Source: JAMLGJ01 sp047972145 (GTDB taxonomy: Bacteria > Actinomycetota > Acidimicrobiia > Acidimicrobiales > Microtrichaceae). Taken from it: 17,985 nt of DNA. The translations under genes were made by a program, and so were the position numbers. The DNA is taken from positions 1-17,985 of the forward strand of contig JBKEAI010000161.1 in the NCBI GenBank assembly GCA_047972145.1, written 5' to 3'. Below the pieces are notes generated by a model, which saw only the letters and a program-made list of their open reading frames with translations, was not told where the DNA came from and made no database searches. Shown one piece after another: positions 1 to 6,864 of this stretch (positions within the stretch are counted from its first letter, which is position 1; the number at the start of each line of letters is the position of its first letter).

Positions 1-89
1 TCAATGCCCGCCTTCTCACGTTTGGCGGCGTCTCGTGCCGCCGCGTCGGGCGGAAGCTGGATGGGTAGCGTCGTGGGGTGCTCGTCCAT
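1..89 (-). CDS. Partial small protein downstream of accD (5' end only)
   Basis: The first 29 codons of a leftward gene run off the window edge. The protein begins MDEHPTTLPIQLPPDAAAR and is rich in Ala, Asp and Lys. The ATG lies 36 nt after the accD stop, with a modest AGGAT ribosome site about 8 nt upstream, so it is probably co-transcribed with accD. In actinobacteria the gene after a carboxylase beta chain is often the short epsilon subunit of the acyl-CoA carboxylase, and the position would fit. The visible residues do not let me recognise that family, so the function is left open. Confidence 0.5.
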   Translation of the reverse strand, partial: MDEHPTTLPIQLPPDAAARDAAKREKAGI

Positions 90-125
90 GGTTCTTGCGA
101 TCCTAGTGCCTCGTGTGCGACGGCA

Positions 126-1739
126 CTACAGAGGGATGTTCCCGTGCTTCTTCGCGGGCTGCTCGGTGCGCTTGCCGCGCAGACCACGCAGCGCCTTGAT
201 CACCGCGAGACGCGTGCCGGCGGGCTCGAGCACGTTGTCGATCTCTCCCCGCTCCGCGGCGAGGAACGGTGACGTCACATCAGTGTTGTACTTTGCGGTC
301 AGCGAGGTGCGCAGCGCCTCGACATCCTCGCCCGCCGCCTCTGCAGCAGCGAGCTCCTTGCGGTACAGGATGTTGACTGCTCCTGCGCCGCCCATCACCG
401 CGATCTCGGCGGTCGGCCACGCGATATTGAAGTCGGCGCCCATCTGCTTCGAGCCCATCACGATGTACGCGCCGCCGTAGGCCTTGCGGGTGATGATCGT
501 CACGAGCGGCACGGTCGCCTCCGCGTATGCGTACAACAGCTTCGCGCCGCGGCGGATCACGCCGTTGAACTCCTGCTCGGTGCCTGGAAGATAGCCCGGC
601 ACATCGACGAGGGTGAGGATCGGGATCGAGAATGCGTCGCAGAAGCGCACGAAGCGGGCAGCCTTCTCGCTTGCGTCGATGTTCAGTGTGCCTGCCATCG
701 CCTGCGGCTGATTCGCGATGATACCGACCGTGCGGCCTTCGACGCGGCCGAAGCCGATAAGGATGTTCGGGGCGAACAGCGGCTGCACCTCGAGAAAATC
801 ACTGCCGTCGAGGATCGCCTCGATCACCGCAACCATGTCATAAGGCTGATTCGGGCTGTCGGGGATGATCGAGTTCAGCTTGCGGTCGGCATCGGTGATC
901 TCGAGCGCGGTATCGCTGTCGTAGATGGGGGTTTCGGCCAGGTTGTTGTCTGGCAGGAAGCTGATGAGTGCGCGGGCGTAGTCGAGTGCGTCGGGCTCGT
1001 CGGTGGCGAGGTAGTGGCTTACGCCGCTCGTCTTATTGTGGGTGAGTGCGCCGCCGAGCTCCTCGAAGCCGACCTCTTCGCCCGTGACGGTCTTGATGAC
1101 GTCGGGGCCGGTGACGAACATGTGGCTCGTCTTGTCGACCATGATCACGAAGTCGGTGAGGGCGGGGGAATATACCGCGCCGCCGGCCGAAGGGCCCATC
1201 ACGATCGAGATCTGCGGAATCACGCCCGAGCACATCGTATTGAGACGGAAGATCTTGGCGTAGTTGCTGAGTGCGACGACGCCTTCTTGAATGCGCGCGC
1301 CGCCCGAGTCGAGGATACCGATGAGCGGGGCGCCGGTCTTCAGGGCGAATTCCATCACCTTCACGATCTTCTCACCCGCGACCTCGCCGAGCGAGCCGCC
1401 GAAGGTCGTGAAGTCCTGCGAGAACACGGCGACCTGACGGCCATGGATGGTGCCCGCACCGGTGACGACCGCGTCGCCGAAGGGGCGCGACTTCTCCATG
1501 CCGAAGCCGTGGGTGCGGTGCTTCACGAACTTGTCGAACTCGACGAAGCTGCCGGGGTCGAGCAGTGAAGTGAGGCGCTCGCGCGCCGTCATCTTGTTGC
1601 GTGGATGCTGCTTGGCGGCGGCCGCGGTGTCGCGGTCGCCCACCGCCTGTTGATACTTGCGGCGGTGATCGGCGATCTTCGCTGTGGTCGTCGCCGGGGC
1701 CTCGGCCGGCGCGTCGTGTGCTTCGGTCTGTGCTGTCAC
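126..1739 (-). CDS. accD: Acyl-CoA carboxylase beta subunit (carboxyltransferase), AccD/PccB type
   Basis: This is the 537-residue carboxyltransferase chain that moves CO2 from carboxybiotin to acetyl-CoA or propionyl-CoA, giving malonyl-CoA or methylmalonyl-CoA. The N-terminal crotonase-like half carries KMTARERL (49-56), the oxyanion motif DSGGARIQEG (144-153) and GPSAGGAVY (182-190). The C-terminal half carries NQPQAMAGTL (343-352) and TRKAYGGAYIVMGSK (417-431). Full family length is present. Residue 426 in GGAYIVM is Ile; from memory the equivalent site is Asp in propionyl-CoA-specific Streptomyces PccB and Ile in the broader AccB, which suggests acetyl-CoA is accepted too. I chose the GTG at 1739 because upstream codons have no conserved character and a TAGGCT hexamer sits 7 nt before it. 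It is divergent from birA, whose product should biotinylate the partner alpha chain (not in the window). Confidence 0.95.
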   Translation of the reverse strand: MTAQTEAHDAPAEAPATTTAKIADHRRKYQQAVGDRDTAAAAKQHPRNKMTARERLTSLLDPGSFVEFDKFVKHRTHGFGMEKSRPFGDAVVTGAGTIHGRQVAVFSQDFTTFGGSLGEVAGEKIVKVMEFALKTGAPLIGILDSGGARIQEGVVALSNYAKIFRLNTMCSGVIPQISIVMGPSAGGAVYSPALTDFVIMVDKTSHMFVTGPDVIKTVTGEEVGFEELGGALTHNKTSGVSHYLATDEPDALDYARALISFLPDNNLAETPIYDSDTALEITDADRKLNSIIPDSPNQPYDMVAVIEAILDGSDFLEVQPLFAPNILIGFGRVEGRTVGIIANQPQAMAGTLNIDASEKAARFVRFCDAFSIPILTLVDVPGYLPGTEQEFNGVIRRGAKLLYAYAEATVPLVTIITRKAYGGAYIVMGSKQMGADFNIAWPTAEIAVMGGAGAVNILYRKELAAAEAAGEDVEALRTSLTAKYNTDVTSPFLAAERGEIDNVLEPAGTRLAVIKALRGLRGKRTEQPAKKHGNIPL

Positions 1740-1746
1740 GAATGCC

Positions 1747-1752
1747 AGCCTA
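1747..1752 (-). promoter_or_regulatory. Putative -10 box for leaderless accD mRNA
   Basis: On the minus strand TAGGCT lies 7 nt upstream of the GTG start. That spacing places the transcription start at or next to the start codon. There is no good Shine-Dalgarno sequence. No clear -35 box is visible; a CGAAA sequence lies about 16 nt upstream of the hexamer. Confidence 0.5.
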
Positions 1753-1891
1753 GCGCGCAGAGGATACCTTTCGTCGTAGACATTCGCCAAAGAACCGCAC
1801 ATTTCCTTGCCGAAACCTCTAGGTGTACTGGTGCTTGACAGCGCCCGTAGTGGACGATGCATCCCACGGCGCGCCCGAGCGACACCCCGGT

Positions 1892-1953
1892 CGGAGATTG
1901 CAGTTCGGGCGGGGGAGTTTGTCGCGAGGCCTCAGCCCGAGCTGCAATCTCCG
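1892..1953. repeat. Long inverted repeat, 19-bp arms, between accD and birA
   Basis: The left arm CGGAGATTGCAGTTCGGGC (1892-1910) and the right arm GCCCGAGCTGCAATCTCCG (1935-1953) are reverse complements except at one position (T1904 opposite G1941). That position becomes a G-U wobble if the plus strand is transcribed. The loop is 24 nt. It lies upstream of both divergent promoters, and the right arm ends about 30 bp before the birA -10 hexamer. It could be a cruciform or operator, a terminator-like hairpin, a small RNA or a relic of a short mobile repeat. The sequence does not decide among these. Confidence 0.8.
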
Positions 1954-1983
1954 CCGCTGCCGCTTGCGACGGCCGGCGCTCGG

Positions 1984-1989
1984 TAGTGT
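1984..1989 (+). promoter_or_regulatory. Putative -10 box for leaderless birA mRNA
   Basis: TAGTGT is followed by exactly 6 nt (GGGGGA) and then the GTG start. The TAG of the same hexamer is an in-frame stop, so translation cannot begin upstream. The G-run touches the start codon and is too close to act as a normal ribosome site, which favours a leaderless transcript. A TTGCGA at 1964-1969 could be a poorly spaced -35 (14 nt). Confidence 0.5.
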
Positions 1990-1995
1990 GGGGGA

Positions 1996-2859
1996 GTGGA
2001 GTTACGTCAGACGCGCGAAGCGCTGCCCCTCGTGCGGGTGCTCGGCTCGGCCGAGTCGACGAACGCCGTGCTGCGGCAAATGGTGTCAGCGCGCGCGAGC
2101 GAGAGCGGGGGTGAGGACGCCCGCTTGCCGCACGGCACGCTGGTCGCCACCGGGAATCAGACTGCGGGCCGCGGGAGGCAGGGGCGGGGATGGGAGACAC
2201 CTGCCGACACCGCCGTCGCCGCCTCGATGCTGCTGCGTCTCTCGGGCGGAGCGGATGCGCTGCCGGCGAGCTGGCTGCCGCTGCTTGCAGGATCGGCGGT
2301 GGTGGCAGCGCTGCAGCCGCTGTTTGGCGGCGCGGTGGGGGAGTCGAAGCGCGTGGGCGTGAAGTGGCCGAACGACGTACATGTCAGGGACGAGTACGAT
2401 GCGATGGCGGGCAGACCGGGCGCGAAGCTCTGCGGTATCCTGTGTGAAGCGCTGCCCAGCGGCGAGGTGATCGTCGGCTTCGGTGTGAACCTGCTGCAGC
2501 AGGACTGGCAGTTGCCAACCGAGCGCGCCGGATCTGTGCTCGCCTGCGGAGGAGAGACCGGCGGTGCCGAGACGCTCGCGGATCCTCGTGGAGAGGCGCT
2601 GGCTGATCGTGTGCTCGCCGGGGCGACCGCCGAGTTGCTCGTTCTCGTCGCGCTCGCCGCCGAGCAGCCCGAGGTCGCGAGGCGCCGCGTGCTGCGCGAC
2701 TCGGTCACGCTCGGATCGGAGGTGCGCGTGCACCTGCCCGGCGACGAGACTGTCGATGGGCGCGCGGTTGGGCTCGCCGCCGACGGATCCCTCATCGTCG
2801 ACCGGCCCACATCTGGCCAGCTCATCGTGAGCGCTGCCGACGTCGAGCATCTGCGCTAG
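1996..2859 (+). CDS. birA: Biotin--[acetyl-CoA-carboxylase] ligase, single-function BirA
   Basis: This 287-residue biotin protein ligase makes biotinyl-5'-AMP and transfers biotin to the acceptor lysine of carboxylase BCCP domains. It shows ESTN (20-23), the biotin/ATP loop QTAGRGRQGRGW (55-66), GVKWPNDV (121-128), KLCGIL with the catalytic-type Lys144, GFGVNL (161-166) and a C-terminal SH3-like segment from about residue 235. There is no N-terminal DNA-binding helix-turn-helix, so unlike E. coli BirA it should be an enzyme only and not a repressor. It is divergent from accD, a common and sensible pairing because the carboxylase needs biotinylation. The start is set by an in-frame stop at 1984. 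Residues 25-50 and 134-143 contain loosely conserved insertions. Confidence 0.95.
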   Translation: MELRQTREALPLVRVLGSAESTNAVLRQMVSARASESGGEDARLPHGTLVATGNQTAGRGRQGRGWETPADTAVAASMLLRLSGGADALPASWLPLLAGSAVVAALQPLFGGAVGESKRVGVKWPNDVHVRDEYDAMAGRPGAKLCGILCEALPSGEVIVGFGVNLLQQDWQLPTERAGSVLACGGETGGAETLADPRGEALADRVLAGATAELLVLVALAAEQPEVARRRVLRDSVTLGSEVRVHLPGDETVDGRAVGLAADGSLIVDRPTSGQLIVSAADVEHLR

Positions 2860-2922
2860 TCGGCTGCTGGTTGCCTCGAGTCGGTGCAAGTAGGCGCCGG
2901 CGGCCTCCCTCTTGTCTTCCGT

Positions 2923-2959
2923 GGTGCGGGGCGCAGCGACGAGGATGCCGCCCCGCACC
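2923..2959. terminator. Hairpin between convergent birA and permease genes
   Basis: GGTGCGGGGCG (2923-2933) and CGCCCCGCACC (2949-2959) are perfect 11-bp arms around a 15-nt loop. The hairpin sits in the 108-bp gap between two convergent stop codons, so it could end transcription in both directions. No T-run follows on either strand, as is common in high-GC actinobacteria. Confidence 0.6.
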
Positions 2960-2967
2960 CGGTCGAC

Positions 2968-4368
2968 TCAGCGGCTGGCGGGGTGATCATCGCCGACTGT
3001 GTCGATGTAGTCGGTCGTGGCGCCTTCCTCGGAGAAGTCCATCGTCGGTACGGACTTGCGGAAGAATTTGGTAGACCAGGCGAGGACGAGCACACCGACG
3101 AGCAGCCAGATTCCGCCGTAGATGAAGGTCTGCCCCGACAGGGACGTCCACAACCACAGCGTCAACGCGAAGCCGATGGATGGAAGCAGGCCGTAGCGCA
3201 GCCATTCGCCGGCTGATGCCGGGGTGGTACGCCCGCCCTTGGGGAAGAGATAGGTGCGAATCACCGACAGGTTCACGAGCGAGAATGCTGCCAGTGCACC
3301 GAAGCTTATCATCGTAGAAACGGTGAGCAGCGGAATCACCAAGCCGAGCAGGGCAAAGAGCGACACGACCGCGGCAGCCACAATCGGGGTGCCGTAACGC
3401 GTCCAGATGCGCGCGAAGGGTTTCGGCAGCACGCCGTCTCGGCCCATCGAGTAGAGGATGCGCGAGACGCTGGTTGAGCCGGTGAGGCCCGAGCCGAAGG
3501 CCCCCGCAACATAGACAGCCACGCCGAAGTTGGCGAACGCCTCGCCGCCGACCGCCAACATCGCGCCGACACCGGCGGAATCGAGTTCGGCCTCGCTCAT
3601 GCTGCCCCAATCGGGGGAGTAGGCCATAGCGCCCGCCCACGACACGACTATGAAGATGAGCCCACCGAACAAGGTGGCGAGCACGATTGCGCGCGGAATG
3701 TCGCGACGTGCGTTCTTCGCCTCCTCAGACAGGGTCGAGATGGCGTCAAAGCCAAGGAATGAGAGCGCGAGAATACCGGCGCCGGCGAAGATCGGCCCGA
3801 GTTCGCCCATGAAAGGTTCAACCGCTGAGGCCGCACCCTCGGAGCCGCCCATGCTCTGCAGCGAGAGCGCAACGAACATCACGACCATGACCACCGAGAT
3901 GGCGATAATCACGAAGTTCACCCGGTTGATGAGCCTGATGCCGAGTGCGTTGAGTATGAACACGCCGACGAGCGAGATGAGCATGAAGACCTGCCAAGGG
4001 ATATCGGGGAAGCGGGTCTGCATATAGGTGCCGATGACCATGAAGTTGATCATGGGGATGAACAGGTAGTCGAGCAGCATCGCCCAGCCAGTCAGAAACC
4101 CGACGGCGCCTCCGAACGACTGCTGGGTGTACGTGTAGGCGGATCCCGCAACTGGGTACTTGCGCACCATGGCACCATAGCTGAGCGCCGTGAAGATCAT
4201 CGCTACTCCCGCCGCGATGTATGAGGCAGGCAGATGCCCGTCTGATGCGAGGTTGGCGAAGCCATAGGTGGTGAAGACCGTGATGGCGGTCATGTAGGTG
4301 AGGCCGAACAGAGTGAGGCCTGCGAGGCCCAGTGTTCGCTTCAGGTGCGGTTCGATGTTCGTGGTCAC
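2968..4368 (-). CDS. APC-family permease, PuuP-like (putative putrescine/amino acid importer)
   Basis: A 466-residue integral membrane protein with about 12 hydrophobic segments, typical of the amino acid-polyamine-organocation superfamily. Its N-terminal region (TYMTAITVFTTYGF at 24-37, SDGHLPASY at 42-50, AGSAYTYTQQS at 74-84, LLDYLFIPMINFM at 98-110) and the central GFDAISTLSEEAKNARRDIPRA resemble the E. coli putrescine importer PuuP as I remember it. Putrescine or a related amine or amino acid is therefore the best substrate guess, not a proof. The GTG at 4368 is chosen because GAAGGAG lies 5 nt upstream. It begins 48 nt after the stop of the amidohydrolase on the same strand, so the two probably form an operon in which the permease brings in the hydrolase substrate or a related compound. 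Confidence 0.85.
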   Translation of the reverse strand: MTTNIEPHLKRTLGLAGLTLFGLTYMTAITVFTTYGFANLASDGHLPASYIAAGVAMIFTALSYGAMVRKYPVAGSAYTYTQQSFGGAVGFLTGWAMLLDYLFIPMINFMVIGTYMQTRFPDIPWQVFMLISLVGVFILNALGIRLINRVNFVIIAISVVMVVMFVALSLQSMGGSEGAASAVEPFMGELGPIFAGAGILALSFLGFDAISTLSEEAKNARRDIPRAIVLATLFGGLIFIVVSWAGAMAYSPDWGSMSEAELDSAGVGAMLAVGGEAFANFGVAVYVAGAFGSGLTGSTSVSRILYSMGRDGVLPKPFARIWTRYGTPIVAAAVVSLFALLGLVIPLLTVSTMISFGALAAFSLVNLSVIRTYLFPKGGRTTPASAGEWLRYGLLPSIGFALTLWLWTSLSGQTFIYGGIWLLVGVLVLAWSTKFFRKSVPTMDFSEEGATTDYIDTVGDDHPASR

Positions 4369-4416
4369 GGTACTCCTTCGAAGGTGATGCACAATAGCTT
4401 GTAAGTGGGATATTGG

Positions 4417-6060
4417 TTAGTGGGTCCTCGCGCCAGCTAGCCAGGTGCCGAGCACCTGGATCGACGGAATATCGTCGGGTGACGTGTCGAGCGGGTTCGA
4501 ACTGAGCCAGACCGCGTCTGCGGTCATTCCCGGCTGCAGGCTACCCCGATCCGCGGCCTGAGCCTGCACGGCGATACCGCTCGTGTATGCGGCGTAGGCA
4601 GCGGCGGGTGAGATGCGTTGTTCGGGTAACCAAGCCTCGGCGTCGGGTTCGAGGTGGCTGCGCCGGGTGATCGCAGTCGAAAGCGCGGGTCGCCAGTCCT
4701 TCGTGGTCACCGGCCAGTCGCTGCCGAAGCTGACGGTCGCTCCGCTGTGTAATACGGTTCCGATGACATACTGCCACCCTTCCCGGTCGTGGCCGATGTG
4801 CGGAATTGTCAGGTCTCGCATGACGGTGTCGCACTGCGCCCAGTAGGGTTCGAAATTTGCGATGACGCCGAGGTCGGCGAATCGCTCGGCATCGTCGGGG
4901 CGGAGTACGGACACATGCGCGATGACGTGACGCGTTTCGAGATTCGGGTGGCTGGTACGCAGCGACTCCAGCGCGTCGAGCGCCGAGGTGATCGCGGCGT
5001 CGCCGATCGCATGCAGGTGCAACTGGAACCCTGCCCCGCCGAACGTTGCTACGGCCTGATGGAGCTCGGTGGTCTGCCAGTTGGGTAGGCCGAACTCGGC
5101 GGGGCGGTCGGAATAGGGCGTGCTCAGTGCTGCCGTGTGATTTTCGATGACCCCGTCGAGGAAGAATTTTACTGTCTCTGCTCCGAGCCGTGAGGCGCCG
5201 CCGCTGGCTTCTCCGTAGAGTTTCCCGGAGACTTCGCGCACCCGTGCGCGAAGTGCCTCGAATTGGGCGGGTTGTTCGCGCCATGTCGTCGGATCGGCGC
5301 GCAGTGCGAGGTTCACACGGGTGTGCAGGCGGTCTTGCGCGGCAGCGGCGAGATACGCTTCGACATCTGCGGGCTCCACCCAGGCGTCTTGTACCCAGGT
5401 GGCGCCCAGTGCCGCGTATTCCAGGGTGGCTCGATCTATGGCCTCGATGCGTTGAGCCATAGAAAAGGAGGGCGCGACATCTGCGAGAAAATCGTTCGCC
5501 GCGGCTTCTAGCAGCGTGCCGAGCGGACTGCCGTCCTCGCGTCGTATGATGCGTCCGAGCGGTGGATCGGGCGTGTCCGCGGTGATGCCCCCGGCTTGTA
5601 GCGCTGCCGAATTCACCCATGCCGTGTGGTAGTCCCAGGCGCGCAGCACCGTCGGGGTGTCGCCGGTGACCTCGTCGAGCCAGTGGGCGTCGAACTGCCC
5701 GCCTGATGCAAAGGTCGCGTCGTAGCTTCCGCCAACGATCCACTCGGAGTGCGGGTTCGTCGCCTTCCACTCAGCGACCGCTGCGAGGACGCCGGCGAGG
5801 TCTTCTGCCGCCCGAATCGCCGGCCCTCCGGCCTCGAGGGCCCCGAGCACTGGATGTGCGTGCCCGTCACCCGGTGCCGGCGCGAGCGTGCCTCCCGAGA
5901 GGTCTACCACCTCGTCGGCCCGGCCTGTGAGCGCCTCGGCTTCGGGGCCGAGCGCGAGCACCTTCGTGCCTTCGAAGGCGATGGCGGTGCTCAGCGTTGG
6001 TGTACCGGCGGGGTTGATGCTGACGAGAACGGTGCCTCCGGTGCATACAGTGAGGGCCAT
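4417..6060 (-). CDS. Amidohydrolase family protein, YtcJ/Amidohydro_3 type (copy 1)
   Basis: A 547-residue metal-dependent hydrolase of the amidohydrolase superfamily, in the group that includes N-substituted formamide deformylase. A TIM-barrel metal site is indicated by DGHAHP (His67, His69), VKFFLDGV with Lys298, LHAIGDAA (His350), AHVSVL (His382) and SFGSDWPV (Asp448). The C-terminal beta strands (LQPGMTADAVWLSSNPL) complete the usual composite fold. Two deviations are visible: the usual PGFxDxHxH is APAPGDGHAHP, and the family's IEH before the barrel histidine is IAH. The ATG at 6060 has GGGAG 5 nt upstream; a longer open frame exists but would run through the control region and into tetR. 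It shares an operon with the permease and faces a TetR gene with a second paralogue. The substrate is unknown; amide, formamide or cyclic ureide bonds are possible. Confidence 0.88.
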   Translation of the reverse strand: MALTVCTGGTVLVSINPAGTPTLSTAIAFEGTKVLALGPEAEALTGRADEVVDLSGGTLAPAPGDGHAHPVLGALEAGGPAIRAAEDLAGVLAAVAEWKATNPHSEWIVGGSYDATFASGGQFDAHWLDEVTGDTPTVLRAWDYHTAWVNSAALQAGGITADTPDPPLGRIIRREDGSPLGTLLEAAANDFLADVAPSFSMAQRIEAIDRATLEYAALGATWVQDAWVEPADVEAYLAAAAQDRLHTRVNLALRADPTTWREQPAQFEALRARVREVSGKLYGEASGGASRLGAETVKFFLDGVIENHTAALSTPYSDRPAEFGLPNWQTTELHQAVATFGGAGFQLHLHAIGDAAITSALDALESLRTSHPNLETRHVIAHVSVLRPDDAERFADLGVIANFEPYWAQCDTVMRDLTIPHIGHDREGWQYVIGTVLHSGATVSFGSDWPVTTKDWRPALSTAITRRSHLEPDAEAWLPEQRISPAAAYAAYTSGIAVQAQAADRGSLQPGMTADAVWLSSNPLDTSPDDIPSIQVLGTWLAGARTH

Positions 6061-6074
6061 GCCTACTCCCAACT

Positions 6075-6088
6075 CGGCAGCTCTGCCG
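6075..6088. repeat. Short palindrome in the leader of amidohydrolase copy 1
   Basis: CGGCAG-CT-CTGCCG gives 6-bp perfect arms with a 2-nt centre, 15 nt upstream of the amidohydrolase start. It could be a regulator site or a small leader hairpin. Confidence 0.45.
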
Positions 6089-6110
6089 GTCTCGTAATAT
6101 CTCCGTTTAG

Positions 6111-6139
6111 TAAAAGAACATCGTTCACTTAATATTAAG
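6111..6139. promoter_or_regulatory. Probable TetR operator region between divergent genes
   Basis: The 138-bp gap between the two divergent transcription units has an unusually AT-rich core. Two overlapping palindromes sit there. One is TAAAAGAAC-ATC-GTTCACTTA (6111-6131), matching 7 of 9 positions around a 3-nt centre with perfect GAAC/GTTC inner arms. The other is the perfect 12-mer CTTAATATTAAG (6128-6139). TetR-family regulators usually bind such sites next to their own gene, so this is the natural place for control of both divergent units. Which palindrome is bound cannot be told from sequence. Confidence 0.6.
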
Positions 6140-6198
6140 CGCAGTAGTCCCGATTCCGGAAGAGTTGCGTGAGATAGTGTCGATAAGGGAGGAAAGAC

Positions 6199-6864
6199 AT
6201 GCCAACGCAGGCGAGAAAGTCTGGCAGGCCCAGAGTTCCTGTGCTCAGCCGCGAACTGATCCTCGACACCGCCCTTAGGCTGCTTGACGAACGCGGAGAG
6301 CGGGGCGCCGGGGTGAGGGATATCGCTCGTGCGCTCGAGGTGCGCCCCTCCGCCTTGTACAACCATGTCAGCGGGCAAGATGACATTATCGCAGGCATCC
6401 GAGAGCTTGTCAGCGACCGCATCGACACCAGCGGCTTCGGCGCTCTGAGCTGGGACGACGCGGTTCGGCGATGGGCCTGGTCGTATCGCGATGCGTTTGC
6501 TGCTCACCCGCCCACGATCGCGATGCTCGCGGTAACGCAGCTAGTTCCCGGATCGAGAACCAGTCAAATGTACGAGGCGGTCTGTAGAGGGATGATTGAG
6601 GCGGGGTGGCCTGAGTCCAGCGTGCTCGATGTCGTGATCTCCCTCGAGTGTTTCATTCTCGGCGCGGCGCTCGATCATGTGGCGCCCGACGACATGCTCG
6701 ACCCGGGCGACGACGAGAGCGCTGCCCACTTCGTCGCGGCATACACAGCGCGATCCGGCGGACCGTCTGCGCAGCGACCGACGGATATCGTGTTCGAGAT
6801 GGGGCTTGAGGCGATGCTCGCCGGGCTCACCGCGAGCCACCACCAGCTGAAAGGCGACACATGA
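6199..6864 (+). CDS. TetR-family transcriptional regulator
   Basis: A 221-residue regulator. An N-terminal TetR helix-turn-helix spans about residues 17-63: LSRELILDTALRLLDERG, then VRDIARALEVRPSALYNHV, which contains the recognition helix and the LYxHV signature. The remaining approximately 150 residues are the ligand-binding and dimerisation domain, and end FEMGLEAMLAGL, as is common in this family. The ATG has a strong GGGAGGAAA site 4-5 nt upstream. The stop overlaps the start of the next amidohydrolase (ATGA), so the two are translationally coupled. It most likely represses its own operon and the divergent hydrolase/permease operon, with release by the substrate or a product; this is inferred from the arrangement and the palindromes in the gap. 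Confidence 0.93.
   Translation: MPTQARKSGRPRVPVLSRELILDTALRLLDERGERGAGVRDIARALEVRPSALYNHVSGQDDIIAGIRELVSDRIDTSGFGALSWDDAVRRWAWSYRDAFAAHPPTIAMLAVTQLVPGSRTSQMYEAVCRGMIEAGWPESSVLDVVISLECFILGAALDHVAPDDMLDPGDDESAAHFVAAYTARSGGPSAQRPTDIVFEMGLEAMLAGLTASHHQLKGDT

Noticed and set aside
1740..1862. N-terminal extension of AccD up to an ATG at 1862
   Set aside because: The added residues have no family likeness, and the extension would run through the TAGGCT hexamer. Starting at GTG 1739 gives the normal family length.
4541..5770. 409-codon minus-strand frame, very Arg-rich
   Set aside because: It is a frame shadow of amidohydrolase copy 1.
6061..6507. Longer open frame for amidohydrolase copy 1, reaching back to 6507
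   Set aside because: It would run antisense through tetR and the operator region. The ATG at 6060 has a good ribosome site and gives a normal family length.
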